From an uncultured Prevotella sp. (lineage in GTDB: Bacteria > Bacteroidota > Bacteroidia > Bacteroidales > Bacteroidaceae), in the NCBI GenBank assembly GCA_905210845.1, contig CAJLYG010000007.1, positions 1 through 41,275 on the forward strand: a stretch of 41,275 nucleotides of DNA. Reading direction: 5' to 3'. The position numbers and the translations under genes were made by a program. Numbering within the stretch: position 1 is the stretch's first letter; each line of letters starts with the position of its first letter. Below the pieces are notes generated by a model. It searched no databases and was not told the DNA's origin. It saw nothing but the letters and a program-made list of their open reading frames with translations. This document shows positions 27,939-36,114 of this stretch, piece by piece.

Positions 27939-28442
27939 ATGAAGAAGATACTACTGTCCCTATTATTACTCGCATTGCCATTCATAGCTAATGGGCAACA
28001 GATCAAGTTTGGTTACTTCAGTTATCAAGAGGCATTGAAAGCAATGCCGGATTATGCCATTGCACAGCAGAATCTGAGTGATCTGAGAAGTAAATACGAC
28101 GCGGAAACGAAAAGATCAGAAGATGAGTTCAACAAAAAGTATGAAGAATTCCTTGAAGGGCAAAGAGATTTCGCCCCATCCATCCGGGACAAGCGACAGG
28201 CGGAATTGACAGAATTGATGGAGAAGAACATTGCCTTTAAGGAAGAAGCCAAGCGTCTTCTCAAGCAAGCTGAGCATGATGCTTACGCACCTCTGCGGCA
28301 GAAACTATCGGCAGCACTACAAAAGATCGGGAGGAGTCGCGGATATGCTTTTATTCTGAATACCGATAATGATACTGTGCCTTATATAGACCCGACCATG
28401 GGCGAAGATATCAACATGATTGTAAAGGATGCTTTGAAATAG
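27939..28442 (+). CDS. OmpH/Skp-family periplasmic chaperone, copy 3
   Basis: This 167-residue paralog has a signal peptide ending at ANGQ and the opening IKFGYFSYQEALKAMPDY. Its charged helical arm (about 45-115) is rich in Arg, Lys and Glu rather than Gln, and the closing segment reads GYAFILNTDNDTVPYID. It diverges clearly from copies 1 and 2, so the three may prefer different clients or form mixed trimers; this is inference. It lies 6 bases before murI and is likely co-transcribed with it. Confidence 0.87.
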   Translation: MKKILLSLLLLALPFIANGQQIKFGYFSYQEALKAMPDYAIAQQNLSDLRSKYDAETKRSEDEFNKKYEEFLEGQRDFAPSIRDKRQAELTELMEKNIAFKEEAKRLLKQAEHDAYAPLRQKLSAALQKIGRSRGYAFILNTDNDTVPYIDPTMGEDINMIVKDALK

Positions 28443-28448
28443 AGGTAA

Positions 28449-29291
28449 ATGATGAATATTTTTCCAAAACAACCGGGACCTATTGGGATCTTTGATTCCG
28501 GATATGGTGGGTTAACCATCTTACATGGAATTCGCCAACTTCTCCCTCAGTATGACTATATGTATTTAGGTGACAATGCCCGTGCTCCCTATGGATCAAG
28601 ATCATTCGAAGTCGTCTACCAATTCACGAGAGAGGCTGTGTTAAAGCTCTTTACCTTGGGGTGCCATCTTGTTATCATCGGCTGTAATACTGCTTCTGCA
28701 AAGGCTCTTAGAAGCATACAACAACGTGATTTACCGGAATGGGATGCAACCAGGAGAGTGTTAGGCATCATCCGCCCAACCGCAGAAATCATAGGGACCC
28801 TAACAGAAAGTAGACACGTAGGATTATTGGCTACACCAGGGACCATCAAAAGCCAAAGCTATGATTTAGAGATCGCCAAATTCTTTCCTGACATCAAGCT
28901 TTCTGGCATTGCCTGTCCTTTATGGGCTGCTATCGTTGAGGCGAACGAATCAGACAGTCCGGGAGCAGACTATTTCGTAAAGAAAAGGATTGACCAATTG
29001 TTGAGGAAAGACCCAAAGATCGATGCCCTCATCTTAGGATGTACCCATTATCCCCTGTTAATGAACCCCATCGTTAGGAATACGCCAAAAGGTATTAGGA
29101 TCATCGCGCAAGGCAAATATGTTGCAGATAGCCTCAAGAATTATCTCGAGCGCCATGGCGACTTAGAACAGCAGATCACGAAAGGTGGCACTTGCCAGTT
29201 CTTCACCACAGAGAGCGAAGACAAGTTTGCAGACACTGCGCAGATCTTCCTTCATGAAAAAATAAATGCTAAACATATTGATTTAGGCTAA
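28449..29291 (+). CDS. murI: Glutamate racemase
   Basis: The 280-residue cytoplasmic enzyme makes D-glutamate for peptidoglycan. Both catalytic cysteines are present: C79 in IIGCNTASAKA and C198 in ILGCTHYPLL. IGIFDSGYGGLTIL at about 12-25 and GDNARAPYGS at 41-50 are the other family signatures. MM at 28449/28452 leaves a one-codon choice of start. It sits between ompH copy 3 and rbfA, with gaps of 6 bases and 1 base, so it is part of the same transcript. Confidence 0.95.
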   Translation: MMNIFPKQPGPIGIFDSGYGGLTILHGIRQLLPQYDYMYLGDNARAPYGSRSFEVVYQFTREAVLKLFTLGCHLVIIGCNTASAKALRSIQQRDLPEWDATRRVLGIIRPTAEIIGTLTESRHVGLLATPGTIKSQSYDLEIAKFFPDIKLSGIACPLWAAIVEANESDSPGADYFVKKRIDQLLRKDPKIDALILGCTHYPLLMNPIVRNTPKGIRIIAQGKYVADSLKNYLERHGDLEQQITKGGTCQFFTTESEDKFADTAQIFLHEKINAKHIDLG

Positions 29292-29292
29292 T

Positions 29293-29628
29293 ATGCAAGA
29301 AACGAGACAAAACAGAATAGCACGATTGCTACAGAAAGAACTAAGCATGATCTTTCAGTCGCAGACGAGGATGACACATGGAGTTATCGTCAGCGTTACC
29401 CGGTGTCGTATCTCTCCCGACCTGAGCATCTGCACAGCATACTTGAGCATTTTCCCCTCAGAGAAAGGTGACGAACTCATTAAAAATATCACAGCCAACG
29501 AGAAGACCATCCGATACGAACTCGGCAAGAAAGTGCACAATCAATTGCGAATCATACCGGAATTACGATTCTTCATTGACGACTCTTTAGACTACATAGA
29601 ACATATCGACGAACTTCTGAAGAAATAA
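29293..29628 (+). CDS. rbfA: 30S ribosome-binding factor A
   Basis: The 111-residue protein is a single RbfA KH-like domain: RQNRIARLLQKELSMIF at the N-terminus, VSVTRCRISPDLSICTAYLSIFP in the middle and RIIPELRFFIDDSLDYIEHIDELL at the end. It helps 30S subunit maturation and cold adaptation. Its start lies one base after the murI stop, and its stop overlaps the next ATG (TAATG). Confidence 0.93.
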   Translation: MQETRQNRIARLLQKELSMIFQSQTRMTHGVIVSVTRCRISPDLSICTAYLSIFPSEKGDELIKNITANEKTIRYELGKKVHNQLRIIPELRFFIDDSLDYIEHIDELLKK

Positions 29629-30866
29629 TGAACTTCCCCTTTTATATTGCCCGCCGTTATCTCTTTTCCAAGAAGAGTACGTCTGCAATTAATGTGATCA
29701 GCATCATCTCTGTCATTGGCGTGGCCGTGGCAACAATGGCATTGGTCATTGTATTAAGTGTTTTCAATGGCTTCCACGACCTTGTCGCAACCCTCTTTAC
29801 GTCGTTTGACCCACAGCTAAAGGTGGTACCTGTATATGGAAAGACAGCTCCAGCAGATGATCCTATACTTACACAGATCAGGAAGATGCCGGAAGTTGAC
29901 GTTGCTACCGAATGTGTTGAGGATAATGCCCTTGCTATGTATAAAGACAAACAGGCAATGGTTGTCATCAAAGGTGTCGATGATAATTTCGGGGAGCTGA
30001 CCCATATCAATGACATCCTCTATGGAGATGGAAACTTCGACCTTCATGCCGCCAACCTACAATATGGAACCATTGGCATTCAACTGGCACAAAACTTAGG
30101 GACGGGCACTCAATGGGAAGGTGGACTGAAAATCTATGCGCCCCAAAAGGAAGGACAATTGGACATTTCCGATCCAGAAGGGGGATTCGTCGTTGATTCC
30201 TTAGACTCACCTGGCGTTGTCTTCTCCGTCAAGCAATCTAAATACGACAAGAACTATATCATCTGCCCCATCGCGTTCGCTCGGAACCTCTTCGGGGAAC
30301 AAGGGATGCTATCTTCCTTGGAGCTACGACTGAAACAGGGAAGTAACTTGGAGTCGGTAAAAGCAGACATGCGAAAGATTGCTGGAAAGAAATACAAAGT
30401 TCTCGACCGCTTCGAACAACAGGAAGATACCTTCAATATCATGAAGATAGAGAAGTTTATTGCCTATATCTTCCTGACCTTTATTCTGATTGTAGCTTGC
30501 TTCAATATCATCGGGTCTTTGTCCATGCTGATCATTGACAAGAAAGATGATGTCGTTACCCTCCGCAATTTAGGTGCCAGTGACAAGCAAATCACCCGTA
30601 TCTTCCTTTTTGAGGGGAGAATGATATCTGCCATCGGTGCCATTGTCGGAATATTGATAGGACTGCTATTATGTTGGTTGCAACAACAATATGGATGGGT
30701 ACGCTTAGGAGGAAGCGACGGGTCCTTCATTGTCAATGCATATCCAGTAAGCGTCCACTATTCTGATGTATTCATTATCTTTATTACTGTATTAGCAGCT
30801 GGATGGTTAGCTGTATGGTACCCAGTAAGATACTTGAGCCGACGATTATTAGGAGACAGCCTATAA
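29628..30866 (+). CDS. LolC/LolE-like ABC transporter permease (FtsX family)
   Basis: This 412-residue inner-membrane protein has one N-terminal helix (VISIISVIGVAVATMALVIVL, about 24-44), a periplasmic MacB-like domain (about 50-260) and three C-terminal helices (about 275-400) of the FtsX type. The first 20 residues (FYIARRYLFSKKS) match the LolC/E opening. It probably extracts lipoproteins from the inner membrane, but no ATPase (lolD) gene is adjacent, so the partner must be elsewhere. The start overlaps the rbfA stop by one base. The end overlaps the convergent O-methyltransferase gene by 6 bases. Confidence 0.85.
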   Translation: MNFPFYIARRYLFSKKSTSAINVISIISVIGVAVATMALVIVLSVFNGFHDLVATLFTSFDPQLKVVPVYGKTAPADDPILTQIRKMPEVDVATECVEDNALAMYKDKQAMVVIKGVDDNFGELTHINDILYGDGNFDLHAANLQYGTIGIQLAQNLGTGTQWEGGLKIYAPQKEGQLDISDPEGGFVVDSLDSPGVVFSVKQSKYDKNYIICPIAFARNLFGEQGMLSSLELRLKQGSNLESVKADMRKIAGKKYKVLDRFEQQEDTFNIMKIEKFIAYIFLTFILIVACFNIIGSLSMLIIDKKDDVVTLRNLGASDKQITRIFLFEGRMISAIGAIVGILIGLLLCWLQQQYGWVRLGGSDGSFIVNAYPVSVHYSDVFIIFITVLAAGWLAVWYPVRYLSRRLLGDSL

Positions 30867-31499
30867 TTTCCGAATAATCGTCAGCCCATCCCTTAAGGGC
30901 AAGATCACCCGTTCCACACGCTGGTCATGGGCTATCAAGTCATTAAAATGCTCAATACCTGATGTCTGCCTGTCCTTGTCATATGCCGCATCTACCACAT
31001 GACCATCCCATAACGTGTTGTCAGCAAGGATAAAGCCCCCGCTTCGTAAGATACCCATGGTCATCTCATAAGACTCCACATAAGTTCTTTTATCACCATC
31101 CAAGAATGCCATGTCAAAAGTAATCCCCAACTTCGGGGCTTCCAGATTCGCATCCCCGATCATAAAATGGATCTTGTCTGCGACCTTCGACCCTTCAATC
31201 CACGAACGCGTGAAGTCCTCCATCTCATCATTAATCTCAAAGGTCCAAACCTTCCCATCGCCCTCCAGTCCTTCAGCCAAGCAAATAGCACTGTATCCAC
31301 TGAACGTACCGATTTCTAAGATATTCTTAGGACGGATCATGTGCACCAGCATTTTCAAGAACCTTCCTTGCAGATGACCGCTTGCCATCCTGCCATGAAC
31401 GGTGTGGATATGAGTAGCGCGATATAGTCGATGAAGATAATCGCCTTCTGGGTCTGAATGCTGAAGGATATATTGATCCAAAATCTCAGTCTCAGTCAT
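30861..31499 (-). CDS. SAM-dependent O-methyltransferase (class I, OMT-3 family)
   Basis: This 212-residue cytoplasmic protein has the SAM-binding motif ILEIGTFSGYSAICLAEGL (about 56-74), the following acidic residue in WTFEIND, and the metal/substrate segment AFLDGDKRTYVESYE (about 130-144). GGFILADNTLWDGHV (about 152-166) is typical of catechol-type O-methyltransferases. The physiological acceptor is unknown. Its start overlaps the end of aroQ by 8 bases, so it is translationally coupled to that gene. Its stop codon lies inside the stop region of the opposing permease gene. Confidence 0.9.
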   Translation of the reverse strand: MTETEILDQYILQHSDPEGDYLHRLYRATHIHTVHGRMASGHLQGRFLKMLVHMIRPKNILEIGTFSGYSAICLAEGLEGDGKVWTFEINDEMEDFTRSWIEGSKVADKIHFMIGDANLEAPKLGITFDMAFLDGDKRTYVESYEMTMGILRSGGFILADNTLWDGHVVDAAYDKDRQTSGIEHFNDLIAHDQRVERVILPLRDGLTIIRKL

Positions 31500-31923
31500 G
31501 ACGATGATGTGTGAGAAGAGCTTCTATTGCAAGACGATAACTGTCAAGTCCAAACCCACAAATCACGCCTAAGCAAGCACAACTAATCATCGAATGATGA
31601 CGGAACTCCTCTCTCTTGTGGACATTAGAGATATGTACCTCAACGACAGGACAAGCAAGAGAGCGAATGCAATCCTGCAAGGCAATACTAGTATGCGTAT
31701 AAGCACCTGCATTCAAGACAATCCCATCACAAGAAAAACCGACCTCCTGCATTTGATTAATCAGTTCTCCCTCCACATTGCTTTGATAATAGGCTATCTC
31801 TATATCTGGATACATGCCACGCAATTCCGATAAATAGCTATCAAAAGAACTCTTTCCGTAGATGCCTGGTTCACGTACTCCTAAGAGGTTTAAATTAGGG
31901 CCATTAATAATTTGTATCTTCAT
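31492..31923 (-). CDS. aroQ: 3-dehydroquinate dehydratase, type II
   Basis: ATG at 31923 gives a 143-residue protein of the usual type II length; an in-frame extension to 31992 would cross the promoter palindrome. Catalytic Y22 (EPGIYG), N71 (VLNAGAYTHTS), H97 (VEVHISN) and R108 (REEFRHHS) are all present. The enzyme carries out the third step of the shikimate pathway and normally forms dodecamers. It is the first gene of a two-gene minus-strand unit with the O-methyltransferase and diverges from xerD across 43 bases. Confidence 0.94.
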   Translation of the reverse strand: MKIQIINGPNLNLLGVREPGIYGKSSFDSYLSELRGMYPDIEIAYYQSNVEGELINQMQEVGFSCDGIVLNAGAYTHTSIALQDCIRSLACPVVEVHISNVHKREEFRHHSMISCACLGVICGFGLDSYRLAIEALLTHHRHD

Positions 31924-31930
31924 CTCAGAT

Positions 31931-31966
31931 TTTTTTTGTATATTTGTCGGCAAATATACAAAAAAA
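31931..31966. promoter_or_regulatory. Palindrome carrying divergent aroQ and xerD promoters
   Basis: TTTTTTTGTATATTTG (31931-31946) and CAAATATACAAAAAAA (31951-31966) are perfect inverted copies around TCGG. Each arm contains TATATTTG on its own strand: 31939-31946 reads toward xerD, and 31958-31951 reads toward aroQ. Both match TAnnTTTG fully. The expected start point of each promoter lies inside the -7 element of the other, so simultaneous use seems impossible. A -33-like TTTG for xerD is at 31911. Confidence 0.65.
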
Positions 31967-32884
31967 ATGGAGAAGGACGAAACATCAAGCACGAATATTG
32001 TGAAAGCTTACCTACGCTATCTGAAATTGGAATGTAATTACTCTGATAACACTTTAGAAGCTTATCAACACGACATCACAGATTTGTTCACCTTTCTGAA
32101 TCAACATGAGCTTCATCCTACAGATGTACGATTAGAGGACTTAGAGCTTTTCGTCACAGACCTGAGAGAAAAAGGCATCGGCGCTCGATCACAAGCAAGG
32201 ATCCTCAGTGGCATCAGGAATTTCTATCACTTCTTGATTTTGGATGGATATATGGAGAATGACCCCACAGAGTTATTGCCTTCTCCTCAACTGGGAAAGC
32301 ATCTGCCAGAAGTATTATCAACAGAGGAAGTTGATCAGTTGGAAGGTAGTATTGATCTTTCCAAACCCGAGGGACAAAGGAACAAAGCCATTATTGAAAT
32401 CCTTTTTTCCTGTGGATTGCGTGTTTCCGAGCTGGTCAACCTGAAGTTGTCCGACCTATATCTTGATGAGAAATTCATCCGCGTAATGGGAAAAGGAAGC
32501 AAGGAAAGGCTGGTCCCTATCTCGCCAAAGGCCATCCAAGAGATCAATCATTGGTTCCTCGACCGCAATCTCCTGAAGATCAAGGCTGGAGAAGAAGACT
32601 ATGTCTTCTTAAACCGACGAGGACACCACCTGACGCGGACAATGATTCTGATCATGATCAAGCGACAAGCACAAGAGGCTGGCATCACCAAGACCATCTC
32701 GCCACATACATTACGGCATTCGTTTGCAACGGCTCTGTTGAAAGGAGGTGCAGATCTAAGGGCTATCCAAGCCATGTTAGGGCATGAGGATATTGGGGCC
32801 ACGGAGATATATACCCACATTGATACGGATGACCTCAGGCAGGAAATCTTGGAACATCACCCCAGAAACATACAATCACATTAA
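31967..32884 (+). CDS. xerD: Tyrosine recombinase XerD/XerC type
   Basis: ATG 31967 gives 305 residues, the usual Xer length; the longer in-frame start at 31862 would run through aroQ and the promoter. The SAM-like N-terminal domain (about 8-95) precedes the catalytic domain. The full catalytic set is present: R152 (SCGLRVSEL), K176 (GKGSKE), H247 and R250 (SPHTLRHSF), H273 (LGHEDI) and nucleophile Y282 (EIYTH). Xer proteins resolve chromosome dimers at dif. Its surroundings are housekeeping genes with no mobile-element features, so a chromosomal Xer role is preferred over an integrase role. The leader would be only about 13 bases. Confidence 0.88.
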   Translation: MEKDETSSTNIVKAYLRYLKLECNYSDNTLEAYQHDITDLFTFLNQHELHPTDVRLEDLELFVTDLREKGIGARSQARILSGIRNFYHFLILDGYMENDPTELLPSPQLGKHLPEVLSTEEVDQLEGSIDLSKPEGQRNKAIIEILFSCGLRVSELVNLKLSDLYLDEKFIRVMGKGSKERLVPISPKAIQEINHWFLDRNLLKIKAGEEDYVFLNRRGHHLTRTMILIMIKRQAQEAGITKTISPHTLRHSFATALLKGGADLRAIQAMLGHEDIGATEIYTHIDTDDLRQEILEHHPRNIQSH

Positions 32885-32924
32885 ATTCTATATCTCAAAT
32901 TTTACTAAAAAGATGTGTAAAAAG

Positions 32925-32955
32925 TTAGGAAATAGGAAAATAAAGTATACCTTTG
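32925..32955 (+). promoter_or_regulatory. Putative promoter for the M16 peptidase
   Basis: TACCTTTG at 32948-32955 matches TAnnTTTG. TTAG lies 19 bp upstream at 32925-32928, the same -33 variant as at the internal ompH promoter. The start codon is 43 bases downstream. Confidence 0.55.
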
Positions 32956-32998
32956 TAAACGATAGGCGTAATTAACAATAAACCAAATATAGAACCAT

Positions 32999-35821
32999 AT
33001 GAAGTTAAGACATTTATTTTTACTATTACTGCTTTCAGTAACAGGGATCGTACAGGCTCAAATGCAGATGCCTGCCATTCCCACTGATACAGCAGTACGT
33101 ATAGGAAAGCTCAGCAATGGGTTAACCTATTACATCCGGCATAACAACTGGCCGGAGCACCGGGCTAATTTCTACATTGCCCAGAAAGTAGGTTCCATAC
33201 AAGAGGAAGAAAGCCAACGTGGTCTTGCCCATTTCCTGGAACACATGGCGTTCAATGGATCTGACCATTTTAAGGGAAATAACCTGATCGAGTACTTACG
33301 CTCCATCGGCGTTGAATTCGGTCGTGACCTGAACGCTTATACCAGCATCGACCAGACCGTATACAATATTGATAACGTACCGACCAACCGACAGAGCTCA
33401 CTTGACTCATGTCTATTAATCCTCCGCGACTGGTCTACAGGACTGACATTGGATGAGAAAGAAATCCAAAAGGAGCGTGGGGTCATCCATGAGGAATGGC
33501 GCATGCGCACCAGTGCCCAGAGCCGGATGTTTGAGCGTAATCTCCCGAAACTATATCCAGGTAGCAAATACGGCGTCCGTTATCCGATTGGGTTGATGAG
33601 TGTTGTCGATCATTTTAAGCCCAAGGAACTAAGAGACTATTACAAGAAATGGTACCATCCTTCCAACCAAGGTATCATTGTCGTCGGCGACATCGATGTC
33701 AACCACACAGAAGAAATGATCAAGAAGCTCTTTGGTTCTATCCCCAATCCTCAAAATGCCCTTCCCGTCGTGGACGAGCCTGTTCCAGACACGGCCACTC
33801 CCATTGTCATCATCGACAAGGACAAAGAGATGAAGAACAATTCTATCCAGATTTTCTTTAAACACGACATATTCCCAGATTCACTGAAGGGCACGCTCGT
33901 CAATTATATCAACGAGTACATCAAGGATGCTGCCGTGAGCATGCTGAACGACCGGTTTACGGAAGAAGCCCAAAAGGCTAACTGCCCCTATGTAGGAGCT
34001 CAAGCTGGCGATGGAGAATATATCTTCTCTAAGACGAAAGATGCCTTCTATCTGGCTGCAGCCCCTAAGGAGATGGAACAGACTGCTGCATCCCTGAAGG
34101 CCATCATGGTAGAGGCACGACGCGCTGCGGACTTTGGATTCACTCCTACTGAATACAAACGATATCAAGAGAATTATCTGAGTTCCTTAGATAAGATGTG
34201 GGAAGGTCGAGACAAACGATCAAACACCTTATTCTATAATGAGTGCAAAGAGAATTTCCTCAACCATGAACCCATTTCCCCCATTGAATTTGATTACAAT
34301 ACCATGAAACAGATCGTGCCCATGATTCCCATTGAGGCGATCAATGAGGCGATGAAGAAGTTCGTCCCGGCAAACGACTCCAACATGGTGATCATCAACT
34401 TCAACACTGAGAAGGAGGGAAATGTATATCCGACAGAGGCAGGCTTGCTGAATGCCATCAAGGAAGCACGAGCAGAGAAAATCGATGCGTATGTTGACAA
34501 TGTCAAGGACGAGCCCCTGATCACGCAAATGCCTACACCGGGAAAGATTGTCAAGGAAGTCAAGAACGACAAGTTTGGCTATACAACCTTAACCTTGTCA
34601 AATGGTGCAAGAGTATTGCTGAAACAGACTGACTTTAAGAAAGACCAAGTCTTGCTATCCGGCAAAGGAGAAGGCGGAAGCTCTCTGTACGGCCCCAAGG
34701 ATTATGTCAACGCAAATGTCTTCGATGACGTGATTGGCATAAGTGGGTTAGGTGATTTCTCCAATACGGAACTCTCCAAGGCACTCGCTGGCAAGATCGC
34801 CAACGCTGACCTCTCCATGGGGGAGAGGGACATGAGGATTAGCGGATCTTCTACTCCTAAGGATGTCGAGACCATGCTCCAAATGACTTACCTATACTTT
34901 ACCCATATCAACAAGGATCAACAGAGCTTTAATAACCTGATGGATCAGATGAAGGTATCGTTGAAGAACCGCTCCCTGGCTCCAGAAACTGCCTTGAGCG
35001 ATTCGCTGACAGCCACCTTATATGGACATAGTCCACGAATGGAACCCATGACTATCGACAAGCTTTCACAGGTTGACTATGACAGGATCCTCCAGATGGC
35101 AAAAGAACGCACAGCAACAGCACAAGGCTGGACATTCACCATCATTGGCAACTTTAACAGCGACTCTATCCGTCCACTGATCTGCCAGTATCTGGCTGCT
35201 CTCCCGGGCAAGGATAAGGCCGTTAAGGGAAAACGCTTGGACTTCATCCAAAAAGGTGTCATCGAGAATCGCTTTACCCGTAAGATGGAAACTCCAAAGG
35301 CTAACTCTTATTTCATCTGGACAAATGACAAGATGCCTTACACATTGGAAAGAAGCATTCAGGCGAATATGGTAGGACAGATCCTATCTATGGTTTATTT
35401 GAAGAAGATCCGTGAAGATGCTAGTGCAGCCTACTCCTGCGGAGCACAGGGATCAGCCACCTTGGCAGACGATGGTTACCATCAGGCGATGATCGTTGGT
35501 TATTGTCCCATGAAACCCGAGAAAAAGGACATTGCCATTAAGATCATGGAAGACGAAGTGCCTCTCCTTGCCAAGAATGTCGACAAAGACATGCTGTCTA
35601 AGGTTCAGGCAACGATGGTCAAGAACCATGACACGGCACTGAAGACCAATGGATATTGGGCAGGTGTCATCAACAGTTACGACCAATTGGGCATTGATAC
35701 GCACACAGATTACGTAAAATTAATACAGGCACAGACCCCAGAAACCATCCAATCGTTCATGCGTGAGTTCCTGAAGGTCAACAACCGCATTTCCGTGATC
35801 ATGCTTCCAGCAAGCAAATAA
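32999..35821 (+). CDS. Secreted M16 family zinc metallopeptidase
   Basis: The 940-residue protein has a signal peptide ending at VQAQ (about 1-21). The inverted zinc motif H78-F-L-E81-H82 (GLAHFLEHMAF) is present, and the third zinc ligand is E159 in KERGVIHEEW, 77 residues after H82 as in pitrilysin-type enzymes. The N-terminal active half (about 30-270) is followed by inactive M16-C-like domains, including a second half from about 515 that lacks HxxEH. YFIWTNDKMPYTLERS near 760 and REDASAAYSCGAQGS near 805 resemble the closing R/Y substrate pocket. It probably degrades peptides in the periplasm. It is a single gene with its own promoter and terminator. Confidence 0.92.
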   Translation: MKLRHLFLLLLLSVTGIVQAQMQMPAIPTDTAVRIGKLSNGLTYYIRHNNWPEHRANFYIAQKVGSIQEEESQRGLAHFLEHMAFNGSDHFKGNNLIEYLRSIGVEFGRDLNAYTSIDQTVYNIDNVPTNRQSSLDSCLLILRDWSTGLTLDEKEIQKERGVIHEEWRMRTSAQSRMFERNLPKLYPGSKYGVRYPIGLMSVVDHFKPKELRDYYKKWYHPSNQGIIVVGDIDVNHTEEMIKKLFGSIPNPQNALPVVDEPVPDTATPIVIIDKDKEMKNNSIQIFFKHDIFPDSLKGTLVNYINEYIKDAAVSMLNDRFTEEAQKANCPYVGAQAGDGEYIFSKTKDAFYLAAAPKEMEQTAASLKAIMVEARRAADFGFTPTEYKRYQENYLSSLDKMWEGRDKRSNTLFYNECKENFLNHEPISPIEFDYNTMKQIVPMIPIEAINEAMKKFVPANDSNMVIINFNTEKEGNVYPTEAGLLNAIKEARAEKIDAYVDNVKDEPLITQMPTPGKIVKEVKNDKFGYTTLTLSNGARVLLKQTDFKKDQVLLSGKGEGGSSLYGPKDYVNANVFDDVIGISGLGDFSNTELSKALAGKIANADLSMGERDMRISGSSTPKDVETMLQMTYLYFTHINKDQQSFNNLMDQMKVSLKNRSLAPETALSDSLTATLYGHSPRMEPMTIDKLSQVDYDRILQMAKERTATAQGWTFTIIGNFNSDSIRPLICQYLAALPGKDKAVKGKRLDFIQKGVIENRFTRKMETPKANSYFIWTNDKMPYTLERSIQANMVGQILSMVYLKKIREDASAAYSCGAQGSATLADDGYHQAMIVGYCPMKPEKKDIAIKIMEDEVPLLAKNVDKDMLSKVQATMVKNHDTALKTNGYWAGVINSYDQLGIDTHTDYVKLIQAQTPETIQSFMREFLKVNNRISVIMLPASK

Positions 35822-35830
35822 CAGTTATCC

Positions 35831-35873
35831 CGAAACAGGAGAAGGCTCTTCACCCTCTCCTGTTTCGTCTTTC
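35831..35873 (+). terminator. Terminator after the M16 peptidase gene
   Basis: CGAAACAGGAGA (35831-35842) and TCTCCTGTTTCG (35856-35867) form a perfect 12-bp stem, followed by a pyrimidine-rich TCTTTCTTC rather than a pure T-tract. It begins 10 bases after the stop codon. Confidence 0.7.
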
Positions 35874-35941
35874 TTCTACAGCTCCTACCCCCCTGGGGAA
35901 AGAAAGAGGAGACTCCTATCTTAACCTTTTCATGAAAAAAA

Positions 35942-35973
35942 TTTGTAAGTATAGAAAATAATCCGTACCTTTG
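35942..35973 (+). promoter_or_regulatory. metK promoter
   Basis: TTTG at 35942-35945 and TACCTTTG at 35966-35973 are separated by exactly 20 bp and both match the consensus. The predicted transcript has a leader of roughly 130 bases that contains the SAM-II-like element. Confidence 0.7.
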
Positions 35974-36001
35974 CAGCCGATTTTATCATTAATAATTAAC
36001 G

Positions 36002-36048
36002 ATGTGGAAGAATTTGGCTGCTTGCAACCACATAAAAAAATGCTAAAA
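36002..36048 (+). promoter_or_regulatory. SAM-II-type riboswitch aptamer upstream of metK
   Basis: Stem P1 is ATGTGG (36002-36007) with CCACAT (36028-36033). The loop holds AATTTGGCTGCTTGCA (36011-36026), and P1 is followed by an A-rich linker and GCTAAAA (36042-36048). This order, with AUUUG, CUUGCA in the loop and GCUAAAA after the stem, is the SAM-II pattern as I know it. The loop GCA can pair with TGC at 36041-36043 to form the pseudoknot. SAM-II aptamers bind S-adenosylmethionine, the product of the gene downstream. Assignment is by eye and no covariance model was run. Confidence 0.75.
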
Positions 36049-36086
36049 CTGCAAAATCTCCCCTCAGGTTTTACGGTCACTTGGCG

Positions 36087-36114
36087 TTTTTCCACTTAAA
36101 AAGAATTGGAAAAA
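36087..36114 (+). promoter_or_regulatory. Start-codon hairpin, likely SAM-II expression platform
   Basis: TTTTTCCA (36087-36094) pairs perfectly with TGGAAAAA (36107-36114), which contains the A-rich ribosome entry region and the A of the metK ATG. In addition, AAAACT (36045-36050), which overlaps the aptamer's GCTAAAA, can pair with GGTTTT (36067-36072). This gives an alternative fold that excludes the pseudoknot. Translational control is inferred. Confidence 0.5.

Noticed and set aside
31924..31992. Longer aroQ start
   Set aside because: It would run through the promoter palindrome and xerD's first codons; type II dehydroquinases begin near MKIQIINGPN.
31967..32884. xerD as a mobile-element integrase
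   Set aside because: Canonical length and residues, housekeeping neighbours, and no attachment repeats, tRNA target or cargo genes are visible.
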